Positions 45,073 to 54,053 of a stretch of DNA of 64,000 bases are shown piece after piece. The stretch is taken from NCBI GenBank assembly GCA_022652485.1, contig JALCRK010000002.1:62001-126000 (forward strand). Direction: 5' to 3'. The notes beneath the pieces are model-generated. The model searched no databases. It was not told the origin of the DNA and saw nothing but the letters and a program-made list of their open reading frames with translations. Origin of the DNA: Sphingobium sp. GTDB lineage: Bacteria > Pseudomonadota > Alphaproteobacteria > Sphingomonadales > Sphingomonadaceae. The position numbers were made by a program, and so were the translations under genes. The number at the start of each line of letters is the position of its first letter. Positions within the stretch are counted from its first letter, which is position 1.

Positions 45073-45963
45073 ATGCCTCTGCCGCAACCACAGCATATTG
45101 TGACGCGCTTTGCACCCAGCCCGACTGGCAGGCTCCATATCGGCCACGCGTGGTCGGCGCTGATGGCAATGGAGCTGGCCCGTTCGGCGGGCGGCGTGCT
45201 CAGGCTGCGGATCGAGGATATCGACGGCATTCGCTCGCGCCCGGAGCATGTCAAGGGGATCATCGAGGATCTCCGCTGGCTGGGCGTCGAATGGGATGGC
45301 GAAGTCGTGTTCCAGTCCGCACGGCTGGCGCTGTATGACGCGGCGCTGGAGCAGCTGAAGCGGGACGGGCTGGTCTATCCCTGCTTTTGCACCCGCGCCG
45401 AAATCGCGGCGGAGATTGCCGCGAGTGGGTCTGCCCCACATGGCAATGACGGCCCACTCTACCCCGGCACGTGCCGCCAACTGGATCAGGGCGAACGGAA
45501 GGCGCGGATCGCCGCCGAAGAGGCGCATTGCTGGCGGCTGGACATGACGCAAGCGATAGCACGCGCGGGGACGCTCGTCTGGCGCGACATGGACAATGGA
45601 GACATTACCGCACGGCCGGAGCTGGCGGGCGATGTGGTGCTCGCCCGCAAGGACGCGCCGACGAGCTATCATCTCGCCGCCACACTAGACGACGCCGACA
45701 TGGGCATCACCCATGTCCTGCGGGGCGATGACCTTATCAGCGCGACCCATATCCACCGCCTTTTGCAGGCGCTGCTTAGTCTGCCGAGCCCGCTCTACCG
45801 CCACCACCCGTTGCTGGTCGACGCCACCGGAAAGCGTCTCGCCAAGCGCACGGGCGGCATTTCCCTCGCCGAGCTGCGGGAGGCAGGCATCGACCCCGAA
45901 AGGCTACGCGACGACCTCCTGTGTAATCGCTTTCCGGTTGGCATCCGGTTGGCGAGCGCCTAG
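45073..45963 (+). CDS. gluQ: Glutamyl-Q tRNA(Asp) synthetase
   Basis: A 296-residue class I synthetase fragment that attaches glutamate to queuosine 34 of tRNA-Asp. HIGHAW near residue 22 is the HIGH motif and KRLAKR near 259 replaces KMSKS. A zinc site is formed by CFC near 100 and Cys around 133. It lacks the anticodon-binding domain, which separates it from GltX. A GTG three bases upstream is also possible as start. It is followed by the HIG1 gene after 9 bases. Confidence 0.92.
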   Translation: MPLPQPQHIVTRFAPSPTGRLHIGHAWSALMAMELARSAGGVLRLRIEDIDGIRSRPEHVKGIIEDLRWLGVEWDGEVVFQSARLALYDAALEQLKRDGLVYPCFCTRAEIAAEIAASGSAPHGNDGPLYPGTCRQLDQGERKARIAAEEAHCWRLDMTQAIARAGTLVWRDMDNGDITARPELAGDVVLARKDAPTSYHLAATLDDADMGITHVLRGDDLISATHIHRLLQALLSLPSPLYRHHPLLVDATGKRLAKRTGGISLAELREAGIDPERLRDDLLCNRFPVGIRLASA

Positions 45964-45972
45964 AGTAACGGC

Positions 45973-46203
45973 ATGAACATATTCCTCATCCTGCTGCTGA
46001 TCGCCGCCATGGGCGCGACGCTCTTCATGCTCATCAAGGGCATCGTCACCTTCCTCAAGACCACCGAGGAAGATCTGAAGTCCGGCCCGAACGGCCCCAG
46101 CTCTTCCGGCCTCAAGCAGAACAAGGCGATGATGGGCCGCATCATGTTTCAGGCGCTGGCGGTGCTCATCATCGCGCTGCTGTTGATGATGCGCGGACAT
46201 TAA
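45973..46203 (+). CDS. HIG1-domain twin-membrane-helix protein
   Basis: A 76-residue protein with two membrane helices (about residues 3-25 and 54-73) and a short cytoplasmic loop (TTEEDLKSGPNGPSSSG). It matches bacterial HIG1-domain proteins, relatives of mitochondrial Rcf1 that associate with cytochrome oxidase. The middle QNKAMMGRIMFQ is typical of the hypoxia-induced family. It lies between gluQ and the cobalamin adenosyltransferase gene in one operon. Confidence 0.85.
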   Translation: MNIFLILLLIAAMGATLFMLIKGIVTFLKTTEEDLKSGPNGPSSSGLKQNKAMMGRIMFQALAVLIIALLLMMRGH

Positions 46204-46215
46204 GCTGCCCGCCAG

Positions 46216-46797
46216 ATGGTCAAACTCAACAAGATCTACACCCGTACCGGCGATGACGGCACGACCGGGCTGGTCGATGGCTCGCGCGTCGCGAAGCATG
46301 ATGCGCTGATGCAGGCCGTCGGCGATGTCGATGAGGCGAACAGCGCGATCGGCGTCGCGATTGTCGCGCTGGGAACGAGCGAAGAGGCCACGCTGCTCCA
46401 GAGCATTCAGAACGACCTGTTCGACCTCGGCGCGGACCTTGCGACGCCGGTCACCGAGGGCGCGGACCCGGAATGGGCGCTGCGGATCACGCCCGCGCAG
46501 GTCGAGCGGCTGGAACGCGCGATCGACCGGCTGAACGAGGCGCTGCCCGCGCTCGACAGCTTCATTCTGCCGGGCGGATCACAAGCGGCAGCCGCCATCC
46601 ACCTCGCCCGCGCCATCACAAGGCGGGCGGAGCGCAGCGCCGTGGCGGCATCTGAGGAGCGGAGGCTCAATCCCCCCGCCCGCGAGTATCTCAACCGCCT
46701 TTCCGATCTGCTGTTCGTGCTGGCGCGGCATGTGAATGCCTCGGAAAGCCTGGGCGGCGGGGGCGATATCAAATGGGTGCCCGGCGCATCGCGATAG
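46216..46797 (+). CDS. Cob(I)alamin adenosyltransferase, PduO type
   Basis: A 193-residue enzyme that makes adenosylcobalamin from cob(I)alamin and ATP. The N-terminal ATP site is YTRTGDDGTTGLVDGSRVAKHD. The helical-bundle signatures are VGDVDEANSAIG, FILPGGSQAAAAIHLARA and CRRAER-like TRRAERS. It supplies cofactor for enzymes such as methylmalonyl-CoA mutase, which fits with the nearby acyl-CoA pathway genes. It follows HIG1 by 12 bases. Confidence 0.92.
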   Translation: MVKLNKIYTRTGDDGTTGLVDGSRVAKHDALMQAVGDVDEANSAIGVAIVALGTSEEATLLQSIQNDLFDLGADLATPVTEGADPEWALRITPAQVERLERAIDRLNEALPALDSFILPGGSQAAAAIHLARAITRRAERSAVAASEERRLNPPAREYLNRLSDLLFVLARHVNASESLGGGGDIKWVPGASR

Positions 46798-46865
46798 GCT
46801 TGGTTGGGTGTGTCGTTGAGAATACTGACGAGGCTTGCGGCGCTGTTGGATCGGCGCTAACGGGG

Positions 46866-46888
46866 TTGACGTTTACGCAAACGGAAGG
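46866..46888 (+). promoter_or_regulatory. Second MerR/LiuR-type operator
   Basis: TTGACGTTTACGCAAACG (from 46866) matches the site at 129-151 at 19 of 23 positions over the aligned length. Its own dyad is CGTTT-ACGC-AAACG (46870-46883). It sits 8 bases before the ATG of the hydroxybutyryl-CoA dehydrogenase gene and overlaps the GGAAGGGA ribosome-binding site. Confidence 0.65.
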
Positions 46889-46896
46889 GACGAATT

Positions 46897-47766
46897 ATGA
46901 GCGCAATCGGGGTTATCGGCGCGGGACTGATGGGGGCGGGCATCGCCCAGGTTTCGGCGCAGGCGGGCTATCATGTGTTCCTTTCCGACATCGACCTTGC
47001 CCGCGCCGAGGCCGGCAAGGCGGGCATCGCCAAGATTTTGGCCAAGCAGGTCGAGAAGGGCAAGATGAGCCAGGCCGATCTGGACGCCGTGCTCGCCCGC
47101 ATCGAGCCGGTGGCGGACTATGCGCCGATGAGCAAGGCTGAGATCATCATCGAGGCGGCGACCGAGCGCGAGGAGATCAAGGCCAAGATCTTCGAAGCGG
47201 TGGGCAAGGTGCTGGCGCCGGGCGCAATCCTCGCCTCCAACACATCGTCGATCTCGATCACCCGCCTCGCGAGCTATGCGGCGGACCCGGCCCGCTTCAT
47301 CGGCATCCACTTCTTCAGCCCCGTGCCGCTGATGGCGCTCGTTGAACTCATCAATGGCCTCGCCACGGCGGAAGAGACGACAAAAATCGCGCAGGCCTAT
47401 GGCGAGAAGGTCGGCAAGCAGGTCGTCGTCGCGGCGGACAGCCCCGGCTTCGTCGTCAACCGCATCCTGCTCCCCCTCATCAACGAGGCCTGTTTCGCCG
47501 CTGGCGAGCGGCTCGCCTCGATCCCTGACATCGACAAGGCGTGCAAGCTCGGTCTCGGCCATCCTATGGGTCCGCTGACCCTCGCCGACATGGTGGGCCT
47601 CGACGTGTGCCTCAACGTGCTGCGCGTGTATCAGGAAGACTTCGGCGACCCCAAATACCGCCCTGCGCCGATCCTCACCAAGATGGTCGAGGCGGGCTGG
47701 CTCGGCCGCAAGACCGGCAAGGGATTCTACGATTATTCCGGCACGGAGCCGCTGCCGAGCTTCTGA
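46897..47766 (+). CDS. 3-hydroxybutyryl-CoA dehydrogenase
   Basis: A 289-residue NAD(P)-dependent enzyme acting on 3-hydroxyacyl-CoA. The Rossmann motif [20 protein letters not shown] is at residues 6-25. [25 protein letters not shown] and [13 protein letters not shown] carry the active-site Ser, His and Glu network, and the C-terminal domain contains [15 protein letters not shown]. It is a single-function enzyme rather than the FadB fusion. It takes part in short-chain acyl-CoA oxidation or polyhydroxybutyrate metabolism. The upstream operator suggests joint control with the acyl-CoA dehydrogenase at 639. Confidence 0.93.
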   Translation: MSAIGVIGAGLMGAGIAQVSAQAGYHVFLSDIDLARAEAGKAGIAKILAKQVEKGKMSQADLDAVLARIEPVADYAPMSKAEIIIEAATEREEIKAKIFEAVGKVLAPGAILASNTSSISITRLASYAADPARFIGIHFFSPVPLMALVELINGLATAEETTKIAQAYGEKVGKQVVVAADSPGFVVNRILLPLINEACFAAGERLASIPDIDKACKLGLGHPMGPLTLADMVGLDVCLNVLRVYQEDFGDPKYRPAPILTKMVEAGWLGRKTGKGFYDYSGTEPLPSF

Positions 47767-47790
47767 CCCTCGACGACATCATTCTGATGC

Positions 47791-47834
47791 GCCGCCCGTT
47801 CGTGTCTTGACCCCGTCCGACACGAACGGGCGGC
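47791..47834. terminator. Long perfect hairpin after the hydroxybutyryl-CoA dehydrogenase gene
   Basis: GCCGCCCGTTCGTGTC (47791-47806) pairs with GACACGAACGGGCGGC (47819-47834): 16 perfect pairs and a 12-base loop. On the plus strand it is followed by AAAATC, so not a standard T-tailed terminator, though stem length makes it a strong structure. Shortly after comes a small TGACCG-GAAA-CGGTCA hairpin (47856-47871) inside a sequence that looks like a dispersed alphaproteobacterial repeat. Confidence 0.55.
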
Positions 47835-48064
47835 AAAATCAGAGCATTTTCAGCATGACCGGAAACGGTCATCGGCTCGGAATCGATCGGGTGCGGGATG
47901 GGAAACCCCACCTCACGCCCTTACGCCGCACTCCGCCGCGCCCTCGCGCGCCTTCACCGCAAAGCCGCGCTCGATCCGGCCCTTTCTGCTATAAGTCCAT
48001 CCGTCTGGAGCCACCGGCCCGCGCCGGGCGACTCCGCTGACGCTTGCAGGAAAGGACGCCGCCC

Positions 48065-48214
48065 ATGACTCCCGTCACCACCGCCGACCGCGCCAGAGAG
48101 CGCGATGCCCTGCTCCACCGGATGAACGCTCACCCGGAGCGGGACTGGTCAAAGGAGCGGGATCGGCTCGCGATCCTCAACCGGATGATCCAGGGCAGCG
48201 CTGCCGCTGTATAA
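48065..48214 (+). CDS. Small hypothetical protein, 49 residues
   Basis: MTPVTTADRARERDALL leads into a highly charged helical peptide (HPERDWSKERDRLAILNRM). AAAGGA lies at a suitable distance before the ATG. It is rich in Arg/Asp/Glu with an amphipathic pattern and may be a small regulatory or coiled-coil protein. It lies between the dehydrogenase and bamE genes. It is short enough to be easily overlooked. Confidence 0.5.
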   Translation: MTPVTTADRARERDALLHRMNAHPERDWSKERDRLAILNRMIQGSAAAV

Positions 48215-48273
48215 CGAAGCGCCTGCACGCTCCTTTCGGAGGGCGTGACCTGGCATAAGGCTCGCGGTCGGGA

Positions 48274-48771
48274 TCAGCTGCCGTTCGGGCCGCTGCCCCC
48301 GGTACCGCCGCCAGCGCCCGCACCGGCGCCACCCGCGCCCACCGCGCCGATATTGCCGAAGATATCCTCGAAGAAGGTGCGCTCGCGGCCCAGAGTCGGT
48401 GTCTTGCCATCCTTGGGCGAGATGTCTGTCACCTTGTCTATCCCGGCCTTGTCCAGCCGCTCGACATTGCCCGCCGCATCGAAGCGCACGCGCAGAACGG
48501 TCTGCTCCTTCGCCTTCGGGTTGGCGAAGGCAAGCTGGCGCATGTCGCGCGAGACATAATACCAATCCTGCGGACCGAACTGGCTGACGAAGGTCGGGCG
48601 GCCCAGAGTGCCCTCGACCGAAGCGCGGTTGTCGATGCCCGGCTGGATCGAATCGACCAGCAGATTGTCGACCAGATAGCCCTGATGCGAGCGCATGTGC
48701 GCGCAGCCGGAAAGCAGGGTAGCAGCGCAACCCAGCGCAATCATCAGGGAAACGGTCTTCAGGCGCATCAT
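48274..48771 (-). CDS. bamE: BamE-family outer-membrane assembly lipoprotein
   Basis: A 165-residue lipoprotein. The lipobox LLSGC (Cys about residue 23) is followed by the SmpA/OmlA fold (DSIQPGIDNRASVEGTLGRPTFVSQFG, DWYYVSRDMRQLAF), then a Gly/Ala-rich C-terminal tail. BamE stabilises the BAM complex that inserts outer-membrane proteins. The start at 48771 (MMRLK) places the signal peptide at the N-terminus; a longer frame extends further upstream without support. Divergent from the Cbp3-like chaperone gene, the usual alphaproteobacterial layout. Confidence 0.88.
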   Translation of the reverse strand: MMRLKTVSLMIALGCAATLLSGCAHMRSHQGYLVDNLLVDSIQPGIDNRASVEGTLGRPTFVSQFGPQDWYYVSRDMRQLAFANPKAKEQTVLRVRFDAAGNVERLDKAGIDKVTDISPKDGKTPTLGRERTFFEDIFGNIGAVGAGGAGAGAGGGTGGSGPNGS

Positions 48772-48901
48772 AGTCTCCGGGCGCATTGCGGATTGCATAT
48801 CCGGCGCCCTGCCTCCAATATGGGATTGCATCGCGCCGCACAAGCCATAGTAAGCGGCACATGCGGTGTCCGCCGCGCCCATTGCAACAAGGCCGCTTTT
48901 C

Positions 48902-49420
48902 ATGTCGCTGCTCGATCGCCTCCTTCACCGCAAGCCCGACCCACGCGGGACGATGCTGCCGCTCTATCAGGCGGTGGTGCATCGCGGCCGCGCGGTGCAC
49001 TGGTATGTCGAGGGCGGGGTGCCCGATACGCTCGACGGGCGGTTCGACATGATTGCGGCGGTGCTCACCCTCGTGCTGCTGCGCCTCGAACAGGCCGACC
49101 TGCGCCACGAAAGCGTGTGGCTCACCGAGCTGTTCATCGACGACATGGAGGGCCAGCTGCGCCAGATCGGCATCGGCGACCTGGTGGTCGGCAAACATGT
49201 CGGCCGGATGATGAGCGCGCTGGGCGGTCGCCTGTCCGCCTATCGCGAAGGACTGGCGCCGGGCGGAGACCTGAACGCGGCGCTGCGGCGCAACCTCTAT
49301 CGCGGCGAGCCGGTTGCGGACGCGGCAGTGGCGGATGTGGAGGCGCGGCTGCGCGCGTTCGCGGCGGCGCTGGAGAGCTTCGCGCCGGAGCGCCTGCTGT
49401 GCGGGGAATTGCCGGGATGA
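48902..49420 (+). CDS. Ubiquinol-cytochrome c chaperone family protein (Cbp3/UQCC1-like)
   Basis: A 172-residue soluble protein homologous to the mitochondrial cytochrome b assembly factor Cbp3. LYQAVVHRGRAVHWYVEGGVPDTLDGRFDM (about residues 20-50) and a helical core with LTELFIDDMEGQLRQIGIGDLVVGKHVG are family hallmarks. It probably helps assembly of the cytochrome bc1 complex. Its stop overlaps the start of the next gene (ATGA). Confidence 0.88.
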   Translation: MSLLDRLLHRKPDPRGTMLPLYQAVVHRGRAVHWYVEGGVPDTLDGRFDMIAAVLTLVLLRLEQADLRHESVWLTELFIDDMEGQLRQIGIGDLVVGKHVGRMMSALGGRLSAYREGLAPGGDLNAALRRNLYRGEPVADAAVADVEARLRAFAAALESFAPERLLCGELPG

Positions 49421-49974
49421 CCGACGCGCCACCGCCCGAATTCTCGCGCGTCGTCCGGCTGGACGAGATCGGCCGGATTCAGTTTCCCGCGCATCTGAGC
49501 GCCACCGCCGAGGAGCGCGCCGCGCTCGCCGCGCGCTTCGGCTTTGCCGCGCTGGAGCTGCTCGAAGGCGACTACAGCCTCGTTCGTGACGGCGGGACGG
49601 TGCTGCTGACCGGCACGCTGCGCGCCGCGCTGTCCCAGCCCTGCATCGCCACCGCAGAGCCGGTGGCGGAAGAGGTGCGCGAGGATTTCGCGATCCGTTT
49701 CGTGCCGGAGGCCGATCTCGAACCTGGTGCTCCCGGCGCGGAGGCCGAGATCGAGATCGATGCCGAGGGCGCGGACATCGTCGCTTATGCCGGCGAGCGG
49801 TTCGACATCGGCGAGGCGATCGCGGAAACGCTCGCGCTGTGCGTCAATCCCTATCCGCGCTCCGCCGAGGCGGACGCCACGCTGCGGCAGGCGGGCGTGC
49901 TGAGCGAGGAGGATGCCGCCGAACAATCCGGCCCCTTCGCCGCCCTCGCCGCGTTAAGGACCAAGGGCGGATAG
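49417..49974 (+). CDS. YceD/DUF177 family protein
   Basis: A 185-residue protein. A C-terminal part with the DUF177 pattern (LTGTLRAALSQPCIATAEPV, EDFAIRFVPE, and ALCVNPYPRS) is linked to 23S rRNA maturation or ribosome assembly in other bacteria. The usual neighbour rpmF is absent here. Translationally coupled to the Cbp3-like gene by a 4-base overlap, the arrangement common in alphaproteobacteria. Confidence 0.85.
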   Translation: MTDAPPPEFSRVVRLDEIGRIQFPAHLSATAEERAALAARFGFAALELLEGDYSLVRDGGTVLLTGTLRAALSQPCIATAEPVAEEVREDFAIRFVPEADLEPGAPGAEAEIEIDAEGADIVAYAGERFDIGEAIAETLALCVNPYPRSAEADATLRQAGVLSEEDAAEQSGPFAALAALRTKGG

Positions 49975-50014
49975 GCGCGGGGCGCTTGGTTACCGCCGCA
50001 GCAGGCCCGCTCTA

Positions 50015-50764
50015 TCAGAACGGGAACCAGCGCGATTTCTCGGTAAACTTCATATAGCCCGCGTTGATGCCCGCGCGCCAGCCGACGCCGAGGCGGATCG
50101 GGATCAGCACGATGTCGCCGCGCCGCAGATAGGTCGCGGTGAAGCCGCCCACCACATAGAGCGAGCCTTCCACCTGCGGGTAGCGGCGGAACAGATCCTG
50201 CGTGTCATAGAGATTGTACACCAGCACGAACACCTTGGAGGCGTTGCCGCCGATGTCGAACCCCAGGGACGGGCCGGTCCAGTACACGTTGCGCTGGCCC
50301 TCGATCTTGTGGTTCATCGTGCCCGAGCCGTAGCGCAGCCCGACGCCGACCGCGCCCGAAGCCTCGCGCCCGCCGATATAGGCGTTGGGCTGACCCTGAT
50401 CCTTGAGGATCTTCTCGATCATGGCGGCAAGACCCTCCGCACCCTTGCCGAAAACGCCTTCCGCCGCGCCGACGAGATCATCCTTCTGATAGGCGCTCTT
50501 GGGGTCTGGCGAGGCGGCGACGGTTACAGCGCCCGATTGCGATGCCGCGGGGGCGGCGGGATCGGATACCGGCGGCGGAGCGGCGGGCGGCGGAGCGACC
50601 GTTCCGCCCGGAGGCGCAAGATCAGCGTCGATCGCGCTGTTGGGGTCGACCGTCTGCACCTGTGCCTGCGCCGCGACCGGCGCAAGCGCCAGGCCGAACG
50701 CCGCCAGTGCGACAAGCGCCCATTGCCGGGCCTGGTCCGTCCGCTTGCTCCATTGCACTGTCAT
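50015..50764 (-). CDS. eipA: EipA-family envelope integrity protein (DUF1134)
   Basis: A 249-residue exported protein. The signal peptide (ends near AAQAQVQ, about residue 35) is followed by a Pro/Ala-rich linker and the DUF1134 barrel (about 90-249) with GRYG-like GLRYGSGTMNHKIEGQ, GPSLGFDIGGNASKVFVLVYN and a final RWFPF. In Brucella and Caulobacter EipA is a small periplasmic beta-barrel needed for envelope integrity. Single gene, convergent with the DUF177 gene. Confidence 0.9.
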   Translation of the reverse strand: MTVQWSKRTDQARQWALVALAAFGLALAPVAAQAQVQTVDPNSAIDADLAPPGGTVAPPPAAPPPVSDPAAPAASQSGAVTVAASPDPKSAYQKDDLVGAAEGVFGKGAEGLAAMIEKILKDQGQPNAYIGGREASGAVGVGLRYGSGTMNHKIEGQRNVYWTGPSLGFDIGGNASKVFVLVYNLYDTQDLFRRYPQVEGSLYVVGGFTATYLRRGDIVLIPIRLGVGWRAGINAGYMKFTEKSRWFPF

Positions 50765-50916
50765 AGCTGTTCCCCGCGCGCAGAATTCCGCTGCGCCCTG
50801 CTATCCGGCTCCCCACATGAAACGGCAATGAACGAACGGCGACCCGAGTCAATTCTGCGCCGAACCGAATCGAAATTCGCTTGCGCGGCGGCGGCCTGGC
50901 TGGCCGGAAACGTCCG

Positions 50917-51873
50917 CTATTTCTGCAACCAGCGGGACCAGTTGAACCACGCACCCATCGCGCCGCCCGTCAACACGCAGAACGCCACCACGCCCCAGAA
51001 GGCCCAGGGCTCCCTCGCAAAGGGTATGCCCTCCACGTTCATGCCGAGCAGGCCGGTGATGAAGGTTAGCGGCAGGAACACCAGAGCCACGATGGCGAGG
51101 ATCAGCGCCTGCTTGTTCATATGTTCGGCGCGCAGATCGGTCAGCGCCTCGTGGGTGAGGGCCGCGCGCTCCCGCACGGATTCCAGCTCCTCGACCATGC
51201 GGGCATAACGATCCGCCGCTTCCTGGAAATGCAGCCGGTCATCGGCCTCCAGCCATTCTCCGGAGAGCGCCATCAGCCGCTCGCTCGCCTGGCGCTGGGG
51301 CGCGAGGAAGCGCCGGTAGGAAATGGCCTGCGCGCGCAGCTGGGCCACCCTGCGCCGCTCGCCGGTGTCGCCCTCCTCCAGCACCCGGCTCTCGATGCCG
51401 TCCATCGCGTCCCCCAGATCCGCGATTTCAGGATCGAGCGCCTCGGCGATTTCCATCGCGGTGGTGGAGATGAGATCGCCCGGATCCCTGATCTCCCCCG
51501 CCAGCATCCGCGACATGATCCGCTCCAGCGCGCCCAGCTCGCGGAATGCGAGCGTGATGGTGAGGCCGCGCTCCGCCCAGAAGCGGATCGAGACCAGAGG
51601 ATCGCCATCGATGGCTGAAGGCGCGCCAAGGCCGCGCAGGTTGATGAGCGCCCCCTCACCGAACTCGGTGCAGCGCGGGCGCGTCTCATGCGCCTTCAGC
51701 GCGGCCACGGCCTGATGCGGAATATGCGTGAACTCGGCGAGGATATCGTCGACATTGTCCCTGATGCCGTCGATATGGATCCAGAGGAATTCGCGCGCGG
51801 GGTCATGCGCCACGCAGCCGGAGCGCTCCGCCTCCCACGCCTTGCCATCGGCATAGCGGAAATAACGGCTCAT
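50917..51873 (-). CDS. CorA/ZntB-type divalent cation transporter
   Basis: A 318-residue protein. A large cytoplasmic domain with a long helix is followed by two C-terminal membrane helices. The signature between them is FITGLLGMNVEGIPF, with the GMN selectivity motif. The C-terminus lacks the basic end of Mg-type CorA, so ZntB-like zinc or general divalent transport is likelier. The start at 51873 overlaps the stop of the siroheme gene (ATGA), so translation is coupled. Confidence 0.88.
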   Translation of the reverse strand: MSRYFRYADGKAWEAERSGCVAHDPAREFLWIHIDGIRDNVDDILAEFTHIPHQAVAALKAHETRPRCTEFGEGALINLRGLGAPSAIDGDPLVSIRFWAERGLTITLAFRELGALERIMSRMLAGEIRDPGDLISTTAMEIAEALDPEIADLGDAMDGIESRVLEEGDTGERRRVAQLRAQAISYRRFLAPQRQASERLMALSGEWLEADDRLHFQEAADRYARMVEELESVRERAALTHEALTDLRAEHMNKQALILAIVALVFLPLTFITGLLGMNVEGIPFAREPWAFWGVVAFCVLTGGAMGAWFNWSRWLQK

Positions 51874-52652
51874 GCCTGATCCTTTCGGGTAAGCCAGAGG
51901 GCGAGGCCGGGGCCGGTCCATTCCGGGCGTGCGGGGGCAAGAATGCGGGCCGCGTCGGCGCGGGCGCGGTTGAGAATTAAGGGGCCAATATCCGCCGCGT
52001 GAAAAACGGCGTCCGCCTGCCCCAGCAACCGCGCGGTCCGCAGGGTGAGGTCATCGGGATCATCGGAGTGGAGAACGACCTCCTCCAGCCGGGGCGTCGC
52101 GGCGTCTTCCCCCACATCATCGAGCCAATGCCGCACCGCTTGCTCGTCCGCGCCGGACAGTGGATCGAGCACGCCGCCCTCGCTGAGCGCCGCATCGATC
52201 GCGCGGCGGCGCGAGGCGGGATCGGGCCAGCGCCCCCGCAGGGCGTTCCGGGCATTTCCCAGCGCCTCGGCCAGCGGCCCGAGCGTGGCGGGCAGCAACA
52301 CCTCCAGCCGCTGGCGCAGCGCCTTCGCCAACCCCGCCGAAGCGCCTCCGGTGCCGATAGCGATCAGGACCGGATTTCGATCGATGATCGCGGGCAGGGT
52401 GAAGTCGCACTGCGCGGGGCGGTCCACCGCGTTCACCAGCACCCCACGCGCCTTGAGCCGGGCGATCGCGGCAAGCGCCTCGACTTCATCCTCGATCGCG
52501 ACGATCGCCAGCGCAGCCTGCGCCTGCTCATCTTCCAGAATGTCCGCGCCCGCGCGCTCCAGCAGGCGGCGCTTCGCCTCCGCCGCCTCGCCCTCACCCA
52601 GCAGAATGACCGGCCTGCCTTCGAGCTTCAGGAAAAGGGGAAGGCTGTGCAT
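51870..52652 (-). CDS. Precorrin-2 dehydrogenase / siroheme synthase N-terminal type (Met8-like)
   Basis: A 260-residue protein. It opens with LPLFLKLEGRPVILLGEGEAAEAKRRLLERAG, a NAD-binding fold, and then VNAVDRPAQCDFTLPAIIDR with the active-site Asp region. This is the CysG-B/Met8 module that oxidises precorrin-2 and inserts iron to make siroheme. The methyltransferase half of CysG is not fused. No sulfite or nitrite reductase gene is near. It is followed by the CorA-like gene and preceded by a repeat. Confidence 0.87.
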   Translation of the reverse strand: MHSLPLFLKLEGRPVILLGEGEAAEAKRRLLERAGADILEDEQAQAALAIVAIEDEVEALAAIARLKARGVLVNAVDRPAQCDFTLPAIIDRNPVLIAIGTGGASAGLAKALRQRLEVLLPATLGPLAEALGNARNALRGRWPDPASRRRAIDAALSEGGVLDPLSGADEQAVRHWLDDVGEDAATPRLEEVVLHSDDPDDLTLRTARLLGQADAVFHAADIGPLILNRARADAARILAPARPEWTGPGLALWLTRKDQA

Positions 52653-52665
52653 AGCTCTCTTCTTA

Positions 52666-52756
52666 CGTCATTCCCGCGAACGCGGGAATCCAGTTCCGAT
52701 GCCTGCCAGCACGGAACGGCGCCGGATGCAGGATCCCCGCTTGCGCGGGGATGACG
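52666..52756. repeat. BIME-like repeat with two hairpins
   Basis: A 91-base element beginning CGTCATTCCCGCG and ending CGGGGATGACG, its mirror. It holds hairpins TTCCCGCG/CGCGGGAA and ATCCCCGC/GCGGGGAT, with a third stem GTTCCG/CGGAAC in the middle. This is a typical dispersed element of sphingomonad chromosomes. It lies between lysA and the siroheme gene, both leftward, where it may stabilise or end lysA mRNA. Confidence 0.8.
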
Positions 52757-52771
52757 GGCGTGAAGGAAGGC

Positions 52772-54031
52772 TCATTTCAGCCAATCCGGCACATGCTCCG
52801 CCGCGATCAGCGTCTCGGGCAGCACCCGCTCCGCCACCACCGCGAATTTGTCGCCATCGACCATCACCTCCGGCACGAGCGCGCGGCTGTTATAGGTGCT
52901 CGCCATCGTCGCGCCATAGGCCCCTGCGGTGCGGAAGATGGCGAGATCGCCGGACTGGACTGCGTCAATCTCGCGGCCCATCGCGAAAGTATCGCCGGTC
53001 TCGCACACCGGACCGGCTATATTCGCGACGACCCTTGTGCCAGATGGGTTCACCGCCTCGAAGTCGTGATAGGCATCATACATGGCCGGGCGCGCGAGAT
53101 CGTTCATCGCGGCATCGACAATGACATAGGGGCGCAGGACACCCGGCTTTACCCAGATCACGCGGGTGAGCAGCACGCCGGCATTGCCGACGATCACCCG
53201 CCCCGGCTCGAACATCAGGGTCACGTCCCAGCCCTGCGTCACGCGCTCGACCATCGCGCCGTAATCGGCGGGGGACGGCGGCACCTTGTCGCGCTCATAG
53301 GGCACGCCGAGGCCGCCGCCAAGATCCACCCGGTCGATGACATGCCCCGCCGCGCGCAGCTCCGCCACCAGCGCGCCGACCCGCGCATAGGCGGCCTCAA
53401 GCGGGGCGAGATCGAACAACTGGCTGCCGATATGCAGCGCCACGCCGCGCAGGTTGAGACCCGGCAGGCCGGAAAGACGCGCGAATATCCCCATCGCGTC
53501 GCTGATCGGCACGCCGAACTTGTTTTCGGACTTGCCGGTGGAGATTTTCGCGTGGGTGCCTGCATCGACATCCGGGTTGACGCGCAGCACGGCGGATGCG
53601 GTCTTGCCGCAAGCCGCCGCCAACTGCGCTAGGACGGCGCCCTCCTCCTCCAGCTCCAGATTGAACTGGCCGATGCCGACATCGAGCGCGTATTGCAGCT
53701 CCGCCCGTGTCTTGCCTACGCCGGAGAACACGATGTCTTCCGCGCGCATTCCCGCCGCCAGCGCGCGCGCGATCTCGCCGCCGGACACCACATCCGCGCC
53801 GAAGCCCTGTCGCGCCAGCACCTTCAGCACCGCGAGATTGGGGTTCGCCTTGATCGCAAACGCGACATGCGTGCGCGGCAGCCCGGCGAGCGCGCTCTTG
53901 AACACCTGCGCGTGCCGCTCCAGCGTGGCGCGGGAATAGATATAAACCGGCGTACCGACGGCTTCGGCGATGGCGGCCATCGGCACATCCTCGGCATGAA
54001 GCTGGCCGTCGCGATAGGTAAAATGGTCCAT
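52772..54031 (-). CDS. lysA: Diaminopimelate decarboxylase
   Basis: A 419-residue PLP enzyme that makes lysine from meso-diaminopimelate. The TIM barrel holds the Schiff-base lysine in VAFAIKANPNLAVL (about residue 60), the DAP contact EPGRVIVGNAG, and the C-terminal domain has the cysteine of PVCETGD that completes the partner's active site. Third in the argH-lptM-like-lysA operon on this strand. Confidence 0.94.
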   Translation of the reverse strand: MDHFTYRDGQLHAEDVPMAAIAEAVGTPVYIYSRATLERHAQVFKSALAGLPRTHVAFAIKANPNLAVLKVLARQGFGADVVSGGEIARALAAGMRAEDIVFSGVGKTRAELQYALDVGIGQFNLELEEEGAVLAQLAAACGKTASAVLRVNPDVDAGTHAKISTGKSENKFGVPISDAMGIFARLSGLPGLNLRGVALHIGSQLFDLAPLEAAYARVGALVAELRAAGHVIDRVDLGGGLGVPYERDKVPPSPADYGAMVERVTQGWDVTLMFEPGRVIVGNAGVLLTRVIWVKPGVLRPYVIVDAAMNDLARPAMYDAYHDFEAVNPSGTRVVANIAGPVCETGDTFAMGREIDAVQSGDLAIFRTAGAYGATMASTYNSRALVPEVMVDGDKFAVVAERVLPETLIAAEHVPDWLK

Positions 54032-54053
54032 GTTCGTTATTTTCTGCTGAAGG

